DNA of 64,000 bases from Amycolatopsis pretoriensis (GCF_900107925.1 NZ_FNUJ01000009.1:1-64000), one strand, 5' to 3'; shown: positions 22,982-31,375, counted from the first letter of the stretch. A program made the numbers and translations. Notes: a model not told the origin generated them from the sequence alone.

Positions 22982-24246
22982 TCACCGACGTCGCTCCCGA
23001 ATCCGGTTCCACCATGCCGGTGCAGCAGCGCAAGCGGGGCCGGGTCCCCGGCTGGCTGCGCGGCGTGATCTGGGCCGTCATCGCGATCGCCGTCATCTCG
23101 ACGGCTTCGTACTCCACCGGCGTCGCCGCGCTGACGTCGTCCAACACCGCGTCGACGGCGTTGCGCCTGGCGCTGCCGATCCTGCTGTGCGCGCTGGGCG
23201 GCCTCTGGGCCGAACGCGCGGGCGTGGTCAACATCGGCCTCGAGGGCATGATGATCCTCGGGACCTGGGGCGCCGCCTGGGGTTCGTACAACGGCGGTGT
23301 CTGGGCCGGCCTGATCTCCGCGATCGTGTTCGGCGCGCTGGGCGGGCTGCTGCACGCGGTGGCGACGGTGACGTTCAACGTCAACCACATCGTCTCCGGT
23401 GTCGCGATCAACCTGCTCGGCCTGGGTGTCACGAAGTACCTGGCGAACCTGATCTTCGCGCCGATCTCCGGAAACCCGCGGCAGTCGCCGGTGGTGCCGA
23501 AGTTCGACACCTACTCGGCGTCGTTCCTCTCGGACTGGCTGGGCGACCTCGAGAAGGAGCAGCGCGTCGGGATCTCCGACGTCGCCGGCATCCTGCGCGG
23601 GCTGGTCACCGAGGTGGCGCCGCTGACGATGATCGCGATCATCCTCATCCCGGTGAGCTTCTGGGTGCTCTGGCGGACCCGGTTCGGCCTGCGGCTGCGC
23701 TCGTGCGGCGAGAACCCGGTCGCCGCGGAGTCCCTGGGCGTCAACGTGTACCTGCACAAGTACGTCGCCGTCATCATCTCGGGCGCGTTCGCCGGCATGG
23801 GCGGGGCGTCCCTGGTGCTGCTGCGCGGCGGCGCGGACTACCTGGAGAACCAGACGAACGGCCGCGGGTACATCGGTCTCGCGGCGATGATCTTCGGCAA
23901 CTGGCGCCCGGGCGGCCTGCTCGGCGGCGCGGCGCTGTTCGGCTACGCGGACGGCCTGCAGTTGGCCGGCGGCGGCGAAGCGGTGCTCGCGCTGCTGTAC
24001 GGCGCGGTGATCCTGGTCGGCGTGATCGTCGTCGTGCAGCTGTTCCGCAAGCAGTGGATCGCCGCCGGGCTCGGCGTCGTCGGCGCGGGCGTGCTGTACG
24101 CGATCTACTGGTCGAACGACACGCTGCCGTCCGACCTGATCCCGTACACCGCGCACTTCGTGACGCTGATCGTGCTGGCGGTGGCTTCGCAGCGGCTGCG
24201 GCCGCCGAAGGCCGACGGGCAGCCGTACCGGCGGGGTGAGGACTGA
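22978..24246 (+). CDS. Nucleoside ABC transporter permease 2
   Basis: A 422-residue BPD_transp_2 permease. A 30-residue cytoplasmic N-terminus precedes the first helix (VIWAVIAIAVISTASY). Family sequences are ERAGVVNIGLEGMMILGTWGA and the ATPase-contact loop RTRFGLRLRSCGENPVAAESLGVNV. Extra helices in the final 80 residues make it longer than permease 1. GTG 22978 was chosen because it lies in the GTGTGA overlap with the preceding stop. It ends directly at the cytidine-deaminase start. Confidence 0.91.
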   Translation: MITDVAPESGSTMPVQQRKRGRVPGWLRGVIWAVIAIAVISTASYSTGVAALTSSNTASTALRLALPILLCALGGLWAERAGVVNIGLEGMMILGTWGAAWGSYNGGVWAGLISAIVFGALGGLLHAVATVTFNVNHIVSGVAINLLGLGVTKYLANLIFAPISGNPRQSPVVPKFDTYSASFLSDWLGDLEKEQRVGISDVAGILRGLVTEVAPLTMIAIILIPVSFWVLWRTRFGLRLRSCGENPVAAESLGVNVYLHKYVAVIISGAFAGMGGASLVLLRGGADYLENQTNGRGYIGLAAMIFGNWRPGGLLGGAALFGYADGLQLAGGGEAVLALLYGAVILVGVIVVVQLFRKQWIAAGLGVVGAGVLYAIYWSNDTLPSDLIPYTAHFVTLIVLAVASQRLRPPKADGQPYRRGED

Positions 24247-24636
24247 GTGTCTACTGTGGACTGGGATGCGCTGCGCGCGCGGGCCATCGAGGCCGCTTCC
24301 CATGCGTACGCGCCTTATTCGGGCCTGCACGTCGGGGTCGCCGGAATCGTCGACGACGGCCGGGTCGTGACCGGGTGCAACGTCGAGAACGCGTCCTACG
24401 GGCTCGGGCTGTGCGCGGAGTGCACGATGGCCGGGCAGCTGCGGCTGTCCGGCGGCGGTCGATTGGTGGCCGTGGCGTGCCGCAGCGGCGCGGGTGACCT
24501 GCTGATGCCGTGTGGACGGTGCCGACAGATCCTGTTCGAGCTGGGCGGTTCTTCGTGTCTGGTGGACACGCCCAGCGGGATCCTGCCGATGTCCGACGTC
24601 CTGCCGGACGCCTTCGGCCCGGACGACCTGCCGTGA
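24247..24636 (+). CDS. cdd: Cytidine deaminase
   Basis: A 129-residue homotetrameric-type cytidine/deoxycytidine deaminase. Zinc ligands Cys56, Cys89 and Cys92 and the proton-shuttling Glu58 are seen in LCAECTMAGQ and MPCGRCRQ. PYSGLHVGVA and GCNVENASYGLGLCAE are standard substrate-binding sequences. GTG 24247 follows the permease stop with no gap, and the gene ends in a GTGA overlap with thymidine phosphorylase. The product uridine feeds the downstream phosphorolytic step. The rare-codon start TCT ACT GTG GAC is noted under findings. Confidence 0.95.
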   Translation: MSTVDWDALRARAIEAASHAYAPYSGLHVGVAGIVDDGRVVTGCNVENASYGLGLCAECTMAGQLRLSGGGRLVAVACRSGAGDLLMPCGRCRQILFELGGSSCLVDTPSGILPMSDVLPDAFGPDDLP

Positions 24637-25916
24637 GCGGGTTCGCTGCGGTCGACGTCATCCGCGCCAAGCGGGACGGCGGCACGCTCTCCGACGAGCA
24701 GATCGACTGGGTCGTCGACGCCTACACCCACGGTGTCGTCGCCGAAGAGCAGATGTCGGCGCTAGCGATGGCGATCTTCCTGCGGGGGATGACCTCGGCG
24801 GAGATCTCGCGCTGGACGCACGCGATGATCGCGTCGGGGGAGCGGCTGTCTTTGGACGTTTCCCGGCCGACTGTCGACAAGCATTCGACCGGCGGGGTCG
24901 GCGACAAGATCACGCTGCCGCTGGCGCCGCTCGTGGCCGCGTGCGGCGCGGCGGTGCCGCAGCTGTCCGGGCGCGGGCTCGGCCACACCGGCGGCACGCT
25001 CGACAAGCTGGAGTCCATCCCCGGCTGGCGTGCGTCACTGTCCACTTCGGAGATTCAGGCGCAGCTGAACGACGTCGGCGCGGTGGTCTGCGCGGCGACG
25101 TCCGGGCTCGCGCCGGCGGACAAGAAGCTGTACGCGCTGCGGGACGTGACGTCCACAGTGGAGTCGATCCCGCTGATCGCCAGCTCGATCATGAGCAAGA
25201 AGATCGCCGAAGGGGCGTCCGGGCTGGTCCTGGACGTGAAGTTCGGGTCGGGCGCGTTCATGAAGACGCTTTCCCAGGCCCGGGAACTGGCCTCGACGCT
25301 GACGTCGATCGGCCGCGACCACGGCGTCCCGACGACGGCGTTGCTGACCGACATGAACGTCCCGCTGGGGCGCGCGGTCGGCAACGCGGTGGAGGTCGCG
25401 GAGTCCGTCGACGTGCTCAAGGGCGGCGGGCCGGCGGACGTCGTCGAGCTGACGCTCGCCCTGGCTCGGGAGATGCTGGCCCTGGCCGGGATTTCGACGG
25501 ACCCGGCGGCGGTGCTGGCTTCGGGTGAGGCGTACGAGACGTGGTGCCGGATGATCGCCGCCCAGGGCGGCGACCCGTCGGCGCCGCTGCCGACGCCGTC
25601 CCACGTCCACACGGTCGTCGCTCCGGCTTCGGGCGTGCTGGCCTCGCTGGACGCCTACGCGGTGGGCGTCGCGGCGTGGCGGCTGGGCGCGGGCCGGGCC
25701 CGCAAGGAGGACCCGGTCCAGGCCGCGGCGGGCGTGCTGTGCCTGGCCAAGCCCGGCGACACCGTCTCCGAGGGCGAGCCGCTGCTGGAGCTGCACACGG
25801 ACACACCCGACGCGGTCCCCGCGGCCCTGGAGGCACTCGAAGGCGGCTTCACGGTCGCTGCGGCAGCGTCGGCTCCGGAACCGATCGTCCGGGAGACGAT
25901 CCGCGGCCAGCTGTGA
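24633..25916 (+). CDS. deoA: Thymidine / pyrimidine-nucleoside phosphorylase
   Basis: A 427-residue enzyme cleaving thymidine, deoxyuridine and possibly uridine to base plus (deoxy)ribose-1-phosphate. The family signature KHSTGGVGDK is at residues 83-92, binding phosphate. The alpha domain (residues 1-65), alpha/beta domain with LSGRGLGHTGGTLDKLESIPG, and the C-terminal PYNP domain (VVAPASGVLASLDAYAVG) are complete. The symbol deoA is used, but pdp is equally possible. Last gene of the uptake operon; downstream lies the double palindrome element. Confidence 0.93.
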   Translation: MSGFAAVDVIRAKRDGGTLSDEQIDWVVDAYTHGVVAEEQMSALAMAIFLRGMTSAEISRWTHAMIASGERLSLDVSRPTVDKHSTGGVGDKITLPLAPLVAACGAAVPQLSGRGLGHTGGTLDKLESIPGWRASLSTSEIQAQLNDVGAVVCAATSGLAPADKKLYALRDVTSTVESIPLIASSIMSKKIAEGASGLVLDVKFGSGAFMKTLSQARELASTLTSIGRDHGVPTTALLTDMNVPLGRAVGNAVEVAESVDVLKGGGPADVVELTLALAREMLALAGISTDPAAVLASGEAYETWCRMIAAQGGDPSAPLPTPSHVHTVVAPASGVLASLDAYAVGVAAWRLGAGRARKEDPVQAAAGVLCLAKPGDTVSEGEPLLELHTDTPDAVPAALEALEGGFTVAAAASAPEPIVRETIRGQL

Positions 25917-25956
25917 TGATCATCGCGAAGATGATCACCCGACCGAGTGACCCCCA

Positions 25957-26009
25957 CGGAGCTTTCACGTGAAAGCTCCGCCCCCAGGTCGCAGCTTTCA
26001 CGTGAAAGC
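25957..26009. repeat. Paired CACGTG palindrome element, copy 1
   Basis: Two copies of the 16-base perfect palindrome GCTTTCACGTGAAAGC, at 25961-25976 and 25994-26009, are exactly 33 bases apart. The first is embedded in a 24-base perfect palindrome (25957-25980). The spacer holds CGCCCCCAGGT. A second element with the same spacing and a reverse-complement spacer is at 59276-59326. It lies between convergent genes, just after deoA, so it is not obviously a promoter. Confidence 0.85.
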
Positions 26010-26039
26010 GACCTGGAGTGGTCACTCCGGAACATGAGA

Positions 26040-26072
26040 AAGGCCCCCGCCGGTTCGTCCGGCGGGGGCCTT
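26040..26072. terminator. Bidirectional terminator deoA / coiled-coil gene
   Basis: A perfect stem AAGGCCCCCGCCGG with its complement around the 5-base loop TTCGT, 12 bases beyond the minus-strand stop. Confidence 0.87.
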
Positions 26073-26084
26073 CTTCGTGTGGTC

Positions 26085-27176
26085 TTACTCCGTGGCTTCT
26101 TCCGAGCCTTCGCCCGTCTTGGCCTTCACGTCCGCGGCCTTCGGGGCGCGGCCGTTGCGGGAGCTGCGACGCGGCTGGCGCGGGGCCGGCGGGGGCGGGG
26201 CGATCTGCTGGACGGCCGGGCCGCCGCCGAGCATGAGCTCCGCGAACGTCGCCATCGCCTCGTCGAGCTGGCCGCCGATGCGGCGGACGCTCTCGTCGTT
26301 GCTCTTGCGGACCAGCGAGTCCACCGAGTCGGAGTCCGGCTGCTTGGCCAGCGTGTCCTCGACCTTCGACAGGCCGCTCTTGAGCGCGCCGTCGAGGTCG
26401 CCGATGCCGGAGAGGAAGCCGTCCTCCACCTTGTCGAGGCGGCCGGCCAGCTCGTCGAGGCGGGTGGTGACCGTCTCGAGGCGGTTGCCCAGCTTCTCCA
26501 GGCGGTCCGAGGCGTCGATCATCTCGCCGGTCTCGGTCAGCGCCGTCTTGAGCGCCTCGGTGTTCGCGCCGATCCGCTCCTTGGTGGCGCGGTCCAGCTC
26601 GTCGACCTTCGCGCGCAGCTCGTGGTCGGCGGTGTCGACGCGCTCGCGCAGCGTCGACTCGGCCTGCTCGATCCGCTCGCGGACCGGGCCGTGCACCGAC
26701 TGCGGGATCGAGTCGAGCTTCGCGTCCTGCTTGTCGAGGTGCCCGCCCAGCTCGTCGAGCCGGCGGTGGATGTTCTGGAGCTTGTCCTCGAGCCCGTCCA
26801 TCCGCCCGGCGACACCTTCGAAGCGCGCGGCGACGCCGTCGAGGCGGCCGTCGAGCTGCGCGAAGGGCTTGGCGAGCTTGTCCGGCAGGCTCTCGATCGC
26901 GCGGGTCAGCGCCGCGATGGCGTTGTCCTGCGCCTCGAGGCGGGACATCGCCTCGTCGAGGCGTTCGGCCAGGACGCCGACCTCGGTGCGGTCGGGCATC
27001 TCGGACAGCCGCTTGCGGACCGCGCCCAGCGAGTCCACCGGCGCGAGGCGGGCGTAGATGTCGTCGAGCGCGTCGAAGATCTGCTGCTGCTCGCTCTCAC
27101 GCACTTCGGCCGCGCGCACCAGCATGTTGCGCATCCGGTCGAAGGACGGGGCGGCAATGTGGTTGTCAGTGGTCAC
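26085..27176 (-). CDS. Long coiled-coil protein of unknown function
   Basis: A 363-residue soluble protein dominated by amphipathic helix with repeating heptads and 11-mers, for example RLDGVAARFEGVAGRMDGLED, DKLQNIHRRLDELGGHLDKQD and RLETVTTRLDELAGRLDKVED. It resembles apolipoprotein- or phasin-like repeats. No signal peptide or membrane segment. The last 60 residues are disordered: Pro-rich (APPPPAPRQPRR), basic, then acidic. GTG 27176 has a GAAGGA ribosome site; the longer frame upstream is unlike the protein. It is divergent from adenosine deaminase. A DNA-, lipid- or polar-scaffold role is possible, but nothing fixes it. Confidence 0.75.
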   Translation of the reverse strand: MTTDNHIAAPSFDRMRNMLVRAAEVRESEQQQIFDALDDIYARLAPVDSLGAVRKRLSEMPDRTEVGVLAERLDEAMSRLEAQDNAIAALTRAIESLPDKLAKPFAQLDGRLDGVAARFEGVAGRMDGLEDKLQNIHRRLDELGGHLDKQDAKLDSIPQSVHGPVRERIEQAESTLRERVDTADHELRAKVDELDRATKERIGANTEALKTALTETGEMIDASDRLEKLGNRLETVTTRLDELAGRLDKVEDGFLSGIGDLDGALKSGLSKVEDTLAKQPDSDSVDSLVRKSNDESVRRIGGQLDEAMATFAELMLGGGPAVQQIAPPPPAPRQPRRSSRNGRAPKAADVKAKTGEGSEEATE

Positions 27177-27389
27177 TGCTGTGTGTCCTTCGTCGGCGGG
27201 GAAATGGAGGGACGTGCCACGAAGCTTATCGATTGCAAAAATTGCTGTCTGTATGGCCCCCGTGAAGAGCCTATTGCGGAGGCTGCCCCCGGATGGCCGA
27301 TTCGTCACATGATCGTCGACGCTGAGGGTTAGCCCCAGCCTGAGACTTACGGCCATGTAGGGGAATGACAACGAGGTTACCGTTGGGGG

Positions 27390-28484
27390 ATGCCTGACGA
27401 AAGCCCTGTTCTGACCAGCGAGACACTCCGCCGCGCGCCCAAGGTCCTCCTGCACGACCACCTGGACGGCGGCCTCCGCCCGGCCACCGTCGCCGAGCTC
27501 GCCGACGCCACCGGTTATGCCGGTCTGCCCACCACCGACCCGGCCGAGCTGGGCAGCTGGTTCCGCCGGGCGGCCGACTCCGGCTCACTCGTTTCCTACC
27601 TCGAGACCTTCGCGCACACGTGCGGAGTGATGCAAACGGAGGAATCCCTGGTCAGGGTCGCCGCGGAGGCGGTCGAGGACCTGGCCGCCGACGGCGTCGT
27701 CTACGCCGAGGTGCGCTACGCACCGGAGTTGTTCGTCGAACGCGGTCTGTCACTCGATGCGGTAGTCGAGGCTGTCCAAGCGGGGTTCACGGAGGGCACA
27801 CGCCGGGTCGCCGCGAACGGCGGCGGCATCCGCGTCGGGACGTTGCTCTGCGCGATGCGCCAGCACGCCCGCGCCCTCGAGATCGCGAGCCTGGCGGTCC
27901 GGTACCGCGACGCCGGCGTCGTGGGGTTCGACATCGCCGGCCCCGAAGACGGATTCCCGCCGACCCGCAATCTCGACGCTTTCGAGTATTTGCGGCAGAA
28001 CAATGCGCATTTCACCATTCACGCCGGAGAAGCGTTCGGCCTGCCGTCCATTTGGGAGGCGATTCAGCATTGCGGCGCCGAGCGGCTCGGGCACGGCGTG
28101 CGGATCGTCGAGGACGTCAAGACCGACGCGGACGGCACGGTCCACCTTGGACGGTTGGCCGCGTACGTCCGCGACCGCCGCATCCCCCTGGAGATCTGCC
28201 CGACGTCGAACGTCCAAACAGGTACGGTCCGCTCGATCGCCGAGCACCCGCTCGCCCTGCTCAAGCGGCTGCGCTTCCGGGTGACCGTGAACACGGACAA
28301 CCGGCTGATGAGCGGATGCACGATGACCAGCGAATTCACCACTCTGCACGAGACCTTCGGGTACGGCCTCGACGACTTCCGGTGGTTCACGATCAACGCG
28401 ATGAAATCCGCGTTCATCGATTTCGACGCACGGCTCGCGCTGATCGACGACGTCATCAAGCCCGGGTACGCCGCGCTGGCCTGA
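27390..28484 (+). CDS. add: Adenosine deaminase
   Basis: A 364-residue zinc amidohydrolase converting adenosine and deoxyadenosine to inosine. Zinc ligands His22 and His24 are in LLHDHLDGG. HAGEAFG holds the next His and catalytic Glu, GHGVRI a catalytic His, and NTDNRLMS the metal-binding and catalytic Asp. Actinobacterial type with LEICPTSNVQTG. It is a separate transcription unit starting near 27370, close to the nucleoside importer, and complements cdd and deoA in salvage. Confidence 0.95.
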   Translation: MPDESPVLTSETLRRAPKVLLHDHLDGGLRPATVAELADATGYAGLPTTDPAELGSWFRRAADSGSLVSYLETFAHTCGVMQTEESLVRVAAEAVEDLAADGVVYAEVRYAPELFVERGLSLDAVVEAVQAGFTEGTRRVAANGGGIRVGTLLCAMRQHARALEIASLAVRYRDAGVVGFDIAGPEDGFPPTRNLDAFEYLRQNNAHFTIHAGEAFGLPSIWEAIQHCGAERLGHGVRIVEDVKTDADGTVHLGRLAAYVRDRRIPLEICPTSNVQTGTVRSIAEHPLALLKRLRFRVTVNTDNRLMSGCTMTSEFTTLHETFGYGLDDFRWFTINAMKSAFIDFDARLALIDDVIKPGYAALA

Positions 28485-28520
28485 CGTCCGCTTCGGGTCC
28501 TTGCGGTCCTTAGCCATGCC

Positions 28521-28560
28521 AACTATCGTTCACTATATAGGAAGTGAGTCCCATATTTTG
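28521..28560 (+). promoter_or_regulatory. AT-rich promoter/operator of the MFS gene
   Basis: A sharply AT-rich patch, with CTATATAG at 28533-28540 (a palindrome and possible -10) inside TTCACT-N7-AAGTGA, a small inverted repeat, just before the MFS start. Candidate for promoter plus regulator binding; no sigma class is assigned. Confidence 0.4.
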
Positions 28561-28574
28561 AGACGGTGAGGACG

Positions 28575-29786
28575 ATGACGCAGGTCGCCGGCGGTGCGGG
28601 TGAGCAGGTGCACGCGAGTTCGCGGCGGTGGCTCATCCTCGCGCTCGGCCTCGCCGCGCAGACCGCGAGCTGCTCGTTCCTCTACGGCATCCCGTTCCTG
28701 GTCCCGGCCATGCGCGCGGCGGAAGGCCTGACGCTGGCCGAGGCCGGCACGGTCGTCGCGGCGCCGAGCATCGGCCTCCTGTTCACCCTGATCGTGTGGG
28801 GCGCGGCTGCGGACCGTTACGGAGAGCGCCTGATCATGGCCCTCGGGCTGGGTGCCTCGGGGTTACTCCTGGTGTACGCCGGGGTCGGAACTCACCCGGT
28901 CGGGCTGCTCTTTGGGGTGTTCTTGGCGGCCGGCGCGTGTACGGCTTCGGTGAACGCGGCGAGCGGCCGCGTCGTGATGGGCTGGTTCGCGAAGTCCGAG
29001 CGCGGGGTGGCGATGGGCATCCGCCAGACGGCCCAGCCGCTCGGCGTCGGCGTCGCGGCGCTCGGGCTGCCGCCGCTGGCCGCGCACTTCGGGTACCGCG
29101 CGGCCGTCCTGCTGCCGGCCGGGCTGGCGATCGTCGTCGCGCTGCTGGTGGCGTGGCTGGTGACGGACCCACCGCGCCCGCCCCGGCCGGCGTCCGGGGA
29201 GAAGCCGCCGTCGCCGTACCGGCACGCGGCGCTGTGGCGGGTGCACGGCGCGAGCGCGTTGCTGGTGGTGCCGCAGTTCGCGGTGTCGGCGTTCGCGCCG
29301 GTGTACCTGGTGGCGGTGCAGCACTGGAGCCCGTTGTCGGCGGGCTGGTACCTGGCGGTGGTCCAGGTGCTGGGCGCGGCCGGGCGGCTCGGGTCGGGGT
29401 GGTGGTCGGACCGGGTGGGCAGCCGGTTGCGGCCGATGCGTCAGCTGGCGGTGTTGAGCTGCGTGGTGATGCTGCTGGTGGCGCTGGGCGACGTCTCGTG
29501 GCTCTGGCTGGTGCTGCTGGCACTGGCGCTGGCGGGGATCATCACGGTGGCCGACAACGGGCTGGGCTTCACGGCCTCGGCGGAACTGGCGGGGTTGGCG
29601 TGGTCAGGCCGCGCGATGGGGACGCAGAACACGGGGCAGAACATCGCGGCCTCGCTGACCCCGCCACTGCTGGGGCTGGTGATCGGCGACAGCCGGTACG
29701 CACTGGCGTTCTGCGTGGCGGCGGTGTTCCCAGCGCTGGCGGTGCTGGTGGTCCCGGTCCGCGCGGAACACGCTTCGGAGGACTGA
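28575..29786 (+). CDS. MFS transporter
   Basis: A 403-residue major-facilitator-superfamily permease with twelve predicted helices. The motif-A-like loop after helix 2 is WGAAADRYGERLIMALG, and its pseudo-repeat in the second half is GSGWWSDRVGSRL. RQTAQPLGVGVAALGLPPLA is the mid-family sequence of the nitrate/cyanate/OPA-like transporters. ATG 28575 is preferred over GTG 28566 because GGTGAGGA precedes it. The substrate is not deducible. No partner gene is in the transcript; a repeat-rich intergenic region follows. Confidence 0.87.
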   Translation: MTQVAGGAGEQVHASSRRWLILALGLAAQTASCSFLYGIPFLVPAMRAAEGLTLAEAGTVVAAPSIGLLFTLIVWGAAADRYGERLIMALGLGASGLLLVYAGVGTHPVGLLFGVFLAAGACTASVNAASGRVVMGWFAKSERGVAMGIRQTAQPLGVGVAALGLPPLAAHFGYRAAVLLPAGLAIVVALLVAWLVTDPPRPPRPASGEKPPSPYRHAALWRVHGASALLVVPQFAVSAFAPVYLVAVQHWSPLSAGWYLAVVQVLGAAGRLGSGWWSDRVGSRLRPMRQLAVLSCVVMLLVALGDVSWLWLVLLALALAGIITVADNGLGFTASAELAGLAWSGRAMGTQNTGQNIAASLTPPLLGLVIGDSRYALAFCVAAVFPALAVLVVPVRAEHASED

Positions 29787-29869
29787 AGCTGCTCCGGGCC
29801 GGTGGGGGCCGGCCGCGGTTGGCCGGCTGCCCGGGGTCGCGGCTGAGGCCGCCACGCCGCCCGCCCGCG

Positions 29870-29975
29870 GGGGCGCCCCCCGTCTCCAGCGTATCGGCCG
29901 CCGCCGACGGAAACCGGTCGCCGAAGCGGCCGACGGCCGAGTTGTCCACATCTCGCCCGGGCTGTGGAACGACCG
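29870..29975. repeat. Degenerate interspersed repeat, copy 2
   Basis: Same order of blocks as at 6743-6860: GGGGGCGCCCCCCG, CTCCAGCGTATCGGC, GCCGACGG, then GTTGTCCACA and GCTGTGGAACGACCGG. It lies just after the MFS gene, pointing the same way as copy 1. No coding potential recognised. Confidence 0.55.
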
Positions 29976-29988
29976 GACTCGGCCCCCA

Positions 29989-30047
29989 GATGGCATGAAC
30001 GACCCGTTCAGGTCGCCGGACGACATGAACGACCCTTTCATGCCATC
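29989..30047. repeat. Inverted repeat with internal TGAACGACCC direct repeats
   Basis: The arms GATGGCATGAA (29989-29999) and TTCATGCCATC (30037-30047) are perfect complements. Inside are two copies of CATGAACGACCC followed by GTTCA or TTTCA, each itself a small palindrome. It stands between the convergent MFS and acidic-protein genes, before a separate terminator, so termination alone does not explain it. Confidence 0.7.
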
Positions 30048-30066
30048 CGGCGGACCCCGGACACGA

Positions 30067-30103
30067 CGAAGGCCGCCTCCCCAACCTCGGGAGGCGGCCT
30101 TCG
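30067..30103. terminator. Bidirectional terminator
   Basis: A 15-bp perfect stem CGAAGGCCGCCTCCC with its complement around a 7-base loop, ending 13 bases past the acidic-protein stop. Serves the minus-strand gene and probably also the MFS transcript. Confidence 0.87.
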
Positions 30104-30115
30104 TGAGCCGAAAGA

Positions 30116-31375
30116 TCAAGCCACCGTGAGCCGGTTCTCGAAGCCCTCCACGAGCTTCCGCCAGGCGCTCTGCTCCGCGTCGAACGGGGCCGACGGCTCC
30201 AGGCGCGTCGGGTCCGGGCGCAGCACGAACGACACCAGCCAGCCCAGGCTCTCGTTGCCCGCCAGCGCCGTCTCGGCCGAGTCGTCGCCCGCCCAGTCCG
30301 CCGCGTCCGTGATCAGCTCGACCGCCAGCTCCAGCTGCGTCGGGTCGATCGACTCCGGGCCCTCCGCGATGTCCGCGTCCAGGCCCGTCAGGACGTACGT
30401 GTTCTCCGGGTCGACCTCGATCTCCAGCTCGCCGGCCGTCGCCTTGGCCAGGACCTCGTCCCACGTGGACACGTCCGCGAGGTCCGTGTCGGCCAGGTCC
30501 TTGCCGTCGGCCAGCGCGCGGGCCAGGGCCTTCTCCGACGTGAACACGTCGATCTCGCCCTCGCTGCCCAGGAACACCGGGGTGTCGTCGAGGTAGCAGC
30601 GCAGCGTGTAGTACTCCGCGCCGGACGTGATGATCTTGATCGGGTCGATGCCCACCTCGGCCCAGAAGCCGACCGGGCCCTCTTCGACCTCGTCGTCGTC
30701 CTCGTCGTCTTCCGAGGAGATCGCCTCGAGGTCCTCTTCACCCTCGGCGCCGGCCTCGGCCTCGGCGGACTCCTCGTGGAACGCCGCCAGCTCCTCGGCG
30801 GTCTGCTCGAGCACCTTCTCGTCGACGTCCGGCGTGGTCACCAGGCCGTCGATCGCGTCCAGCACGGTGTCCCACTTCTGCGACACCGTCTCGGACAGGT
30901 CGTTCCACACCTGGACGCCGACGCTCCCGGTGAACGGGAGCGTGCCCTGGTCCAGCAGCGAGAAGCCCTCGGTCGAGTCGAGGATCTCGTGCACCTCTTC
31001 GAGGTCGCAGACGTCCGCGAGCGACCGCACGATGCCGACGATCTCCGCCAGCTCGGCGATGTGCCAGACGTCCGGCTCCTCGGCGACGAGCTCGGGCACG
31101 CCGACGAGGTCGTACGTGTGGTCCTCGTCCGGGATCAGCTCCGGCACGTTCAGCGACGGCACGGCGTCCCACGCCGGGTGGTCGATCAGGTCGTGCCGCT
31201 CCGACGTGCGGACGAAGGCGGCCAGGTGCGCGGCGTCCGGGAAGGCGTACAGGTCGTCCTCATCGCCGAGGAACGCTTCCCACTCCTCGCCGTCTTCCCG
31301 CCAGCGCGGGGCCCACAGGGTGACGACGTCGCCCTGCGGCAGCCCGAGTTCGATCGGGATGATGTCCTGTGCCAT
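30116..31375 (-). CDS. Conserved acidic protein (sometimes labelled primosomal protein)
   Basis: A 419-residue cytoplasmic protein. The start MAQDIIPIELGLPQGDVVTLW and WREDGEEWEAFLGDEDDLYAF are characteristic of a conserved actinobacterial family. The middle holds a strongly acidic disordered linker (about residues 212-238, ending in EDDEDDDEVEEG), between two similar alpha/beta halves: each has a segment about DDLYAFPDAAHLAAFVR or GEIDVFTSEKALARALA, which looks like an internal duplication. I recall the name 'primosomal protein' being attached to relatives but see no support for it. It diverges from the helicase gene, which may mark a functional pair. Confidence 0.8.
   Translation of the reverse strand: MAQDIIPIELGLPQGDVVTLWAPRWREDGEEWEAFLGDEDDLYAFPDAAHLAAFVRTSERHDLIDHPAWDAVPSLNVPELIPDEDHTYDLVGVPELVAEEPDVWHIAELAEIVGIVRSLADVCDLEEVHEILDSTEGFSLLDQGTLPFTGSVGVQVWNDLSETVSQKWDTVLDAIDGLVTTPDVDEKVLEQTAEELAAFHEESAEAEAGAEGEEDLEAISSEDDEDDDEVEEGPVGFWAEVGIDPIKIITSGAEYYTLRCYLDDTPVFLGSEGEIDVFTSEKALARALADGKDLADTDLADVSTWDEVLAKATAGELEIEVDPENTYVLTGLDADIAEGPESIDPTQLELAVELITDAADWAGDDSAETALAGNESLGWLVSFVLRPDPTRLEPSAPFDAEQSAWRKLVEGFENRLTVA

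Noticed and set aside
26177..27461. Minus-strand extension upstream of the coiled-coil start (to 27461)
   Set aside because: It overlaps the divergent adenosine-deaminase start, and GTG 27176 has a good ribosome site.
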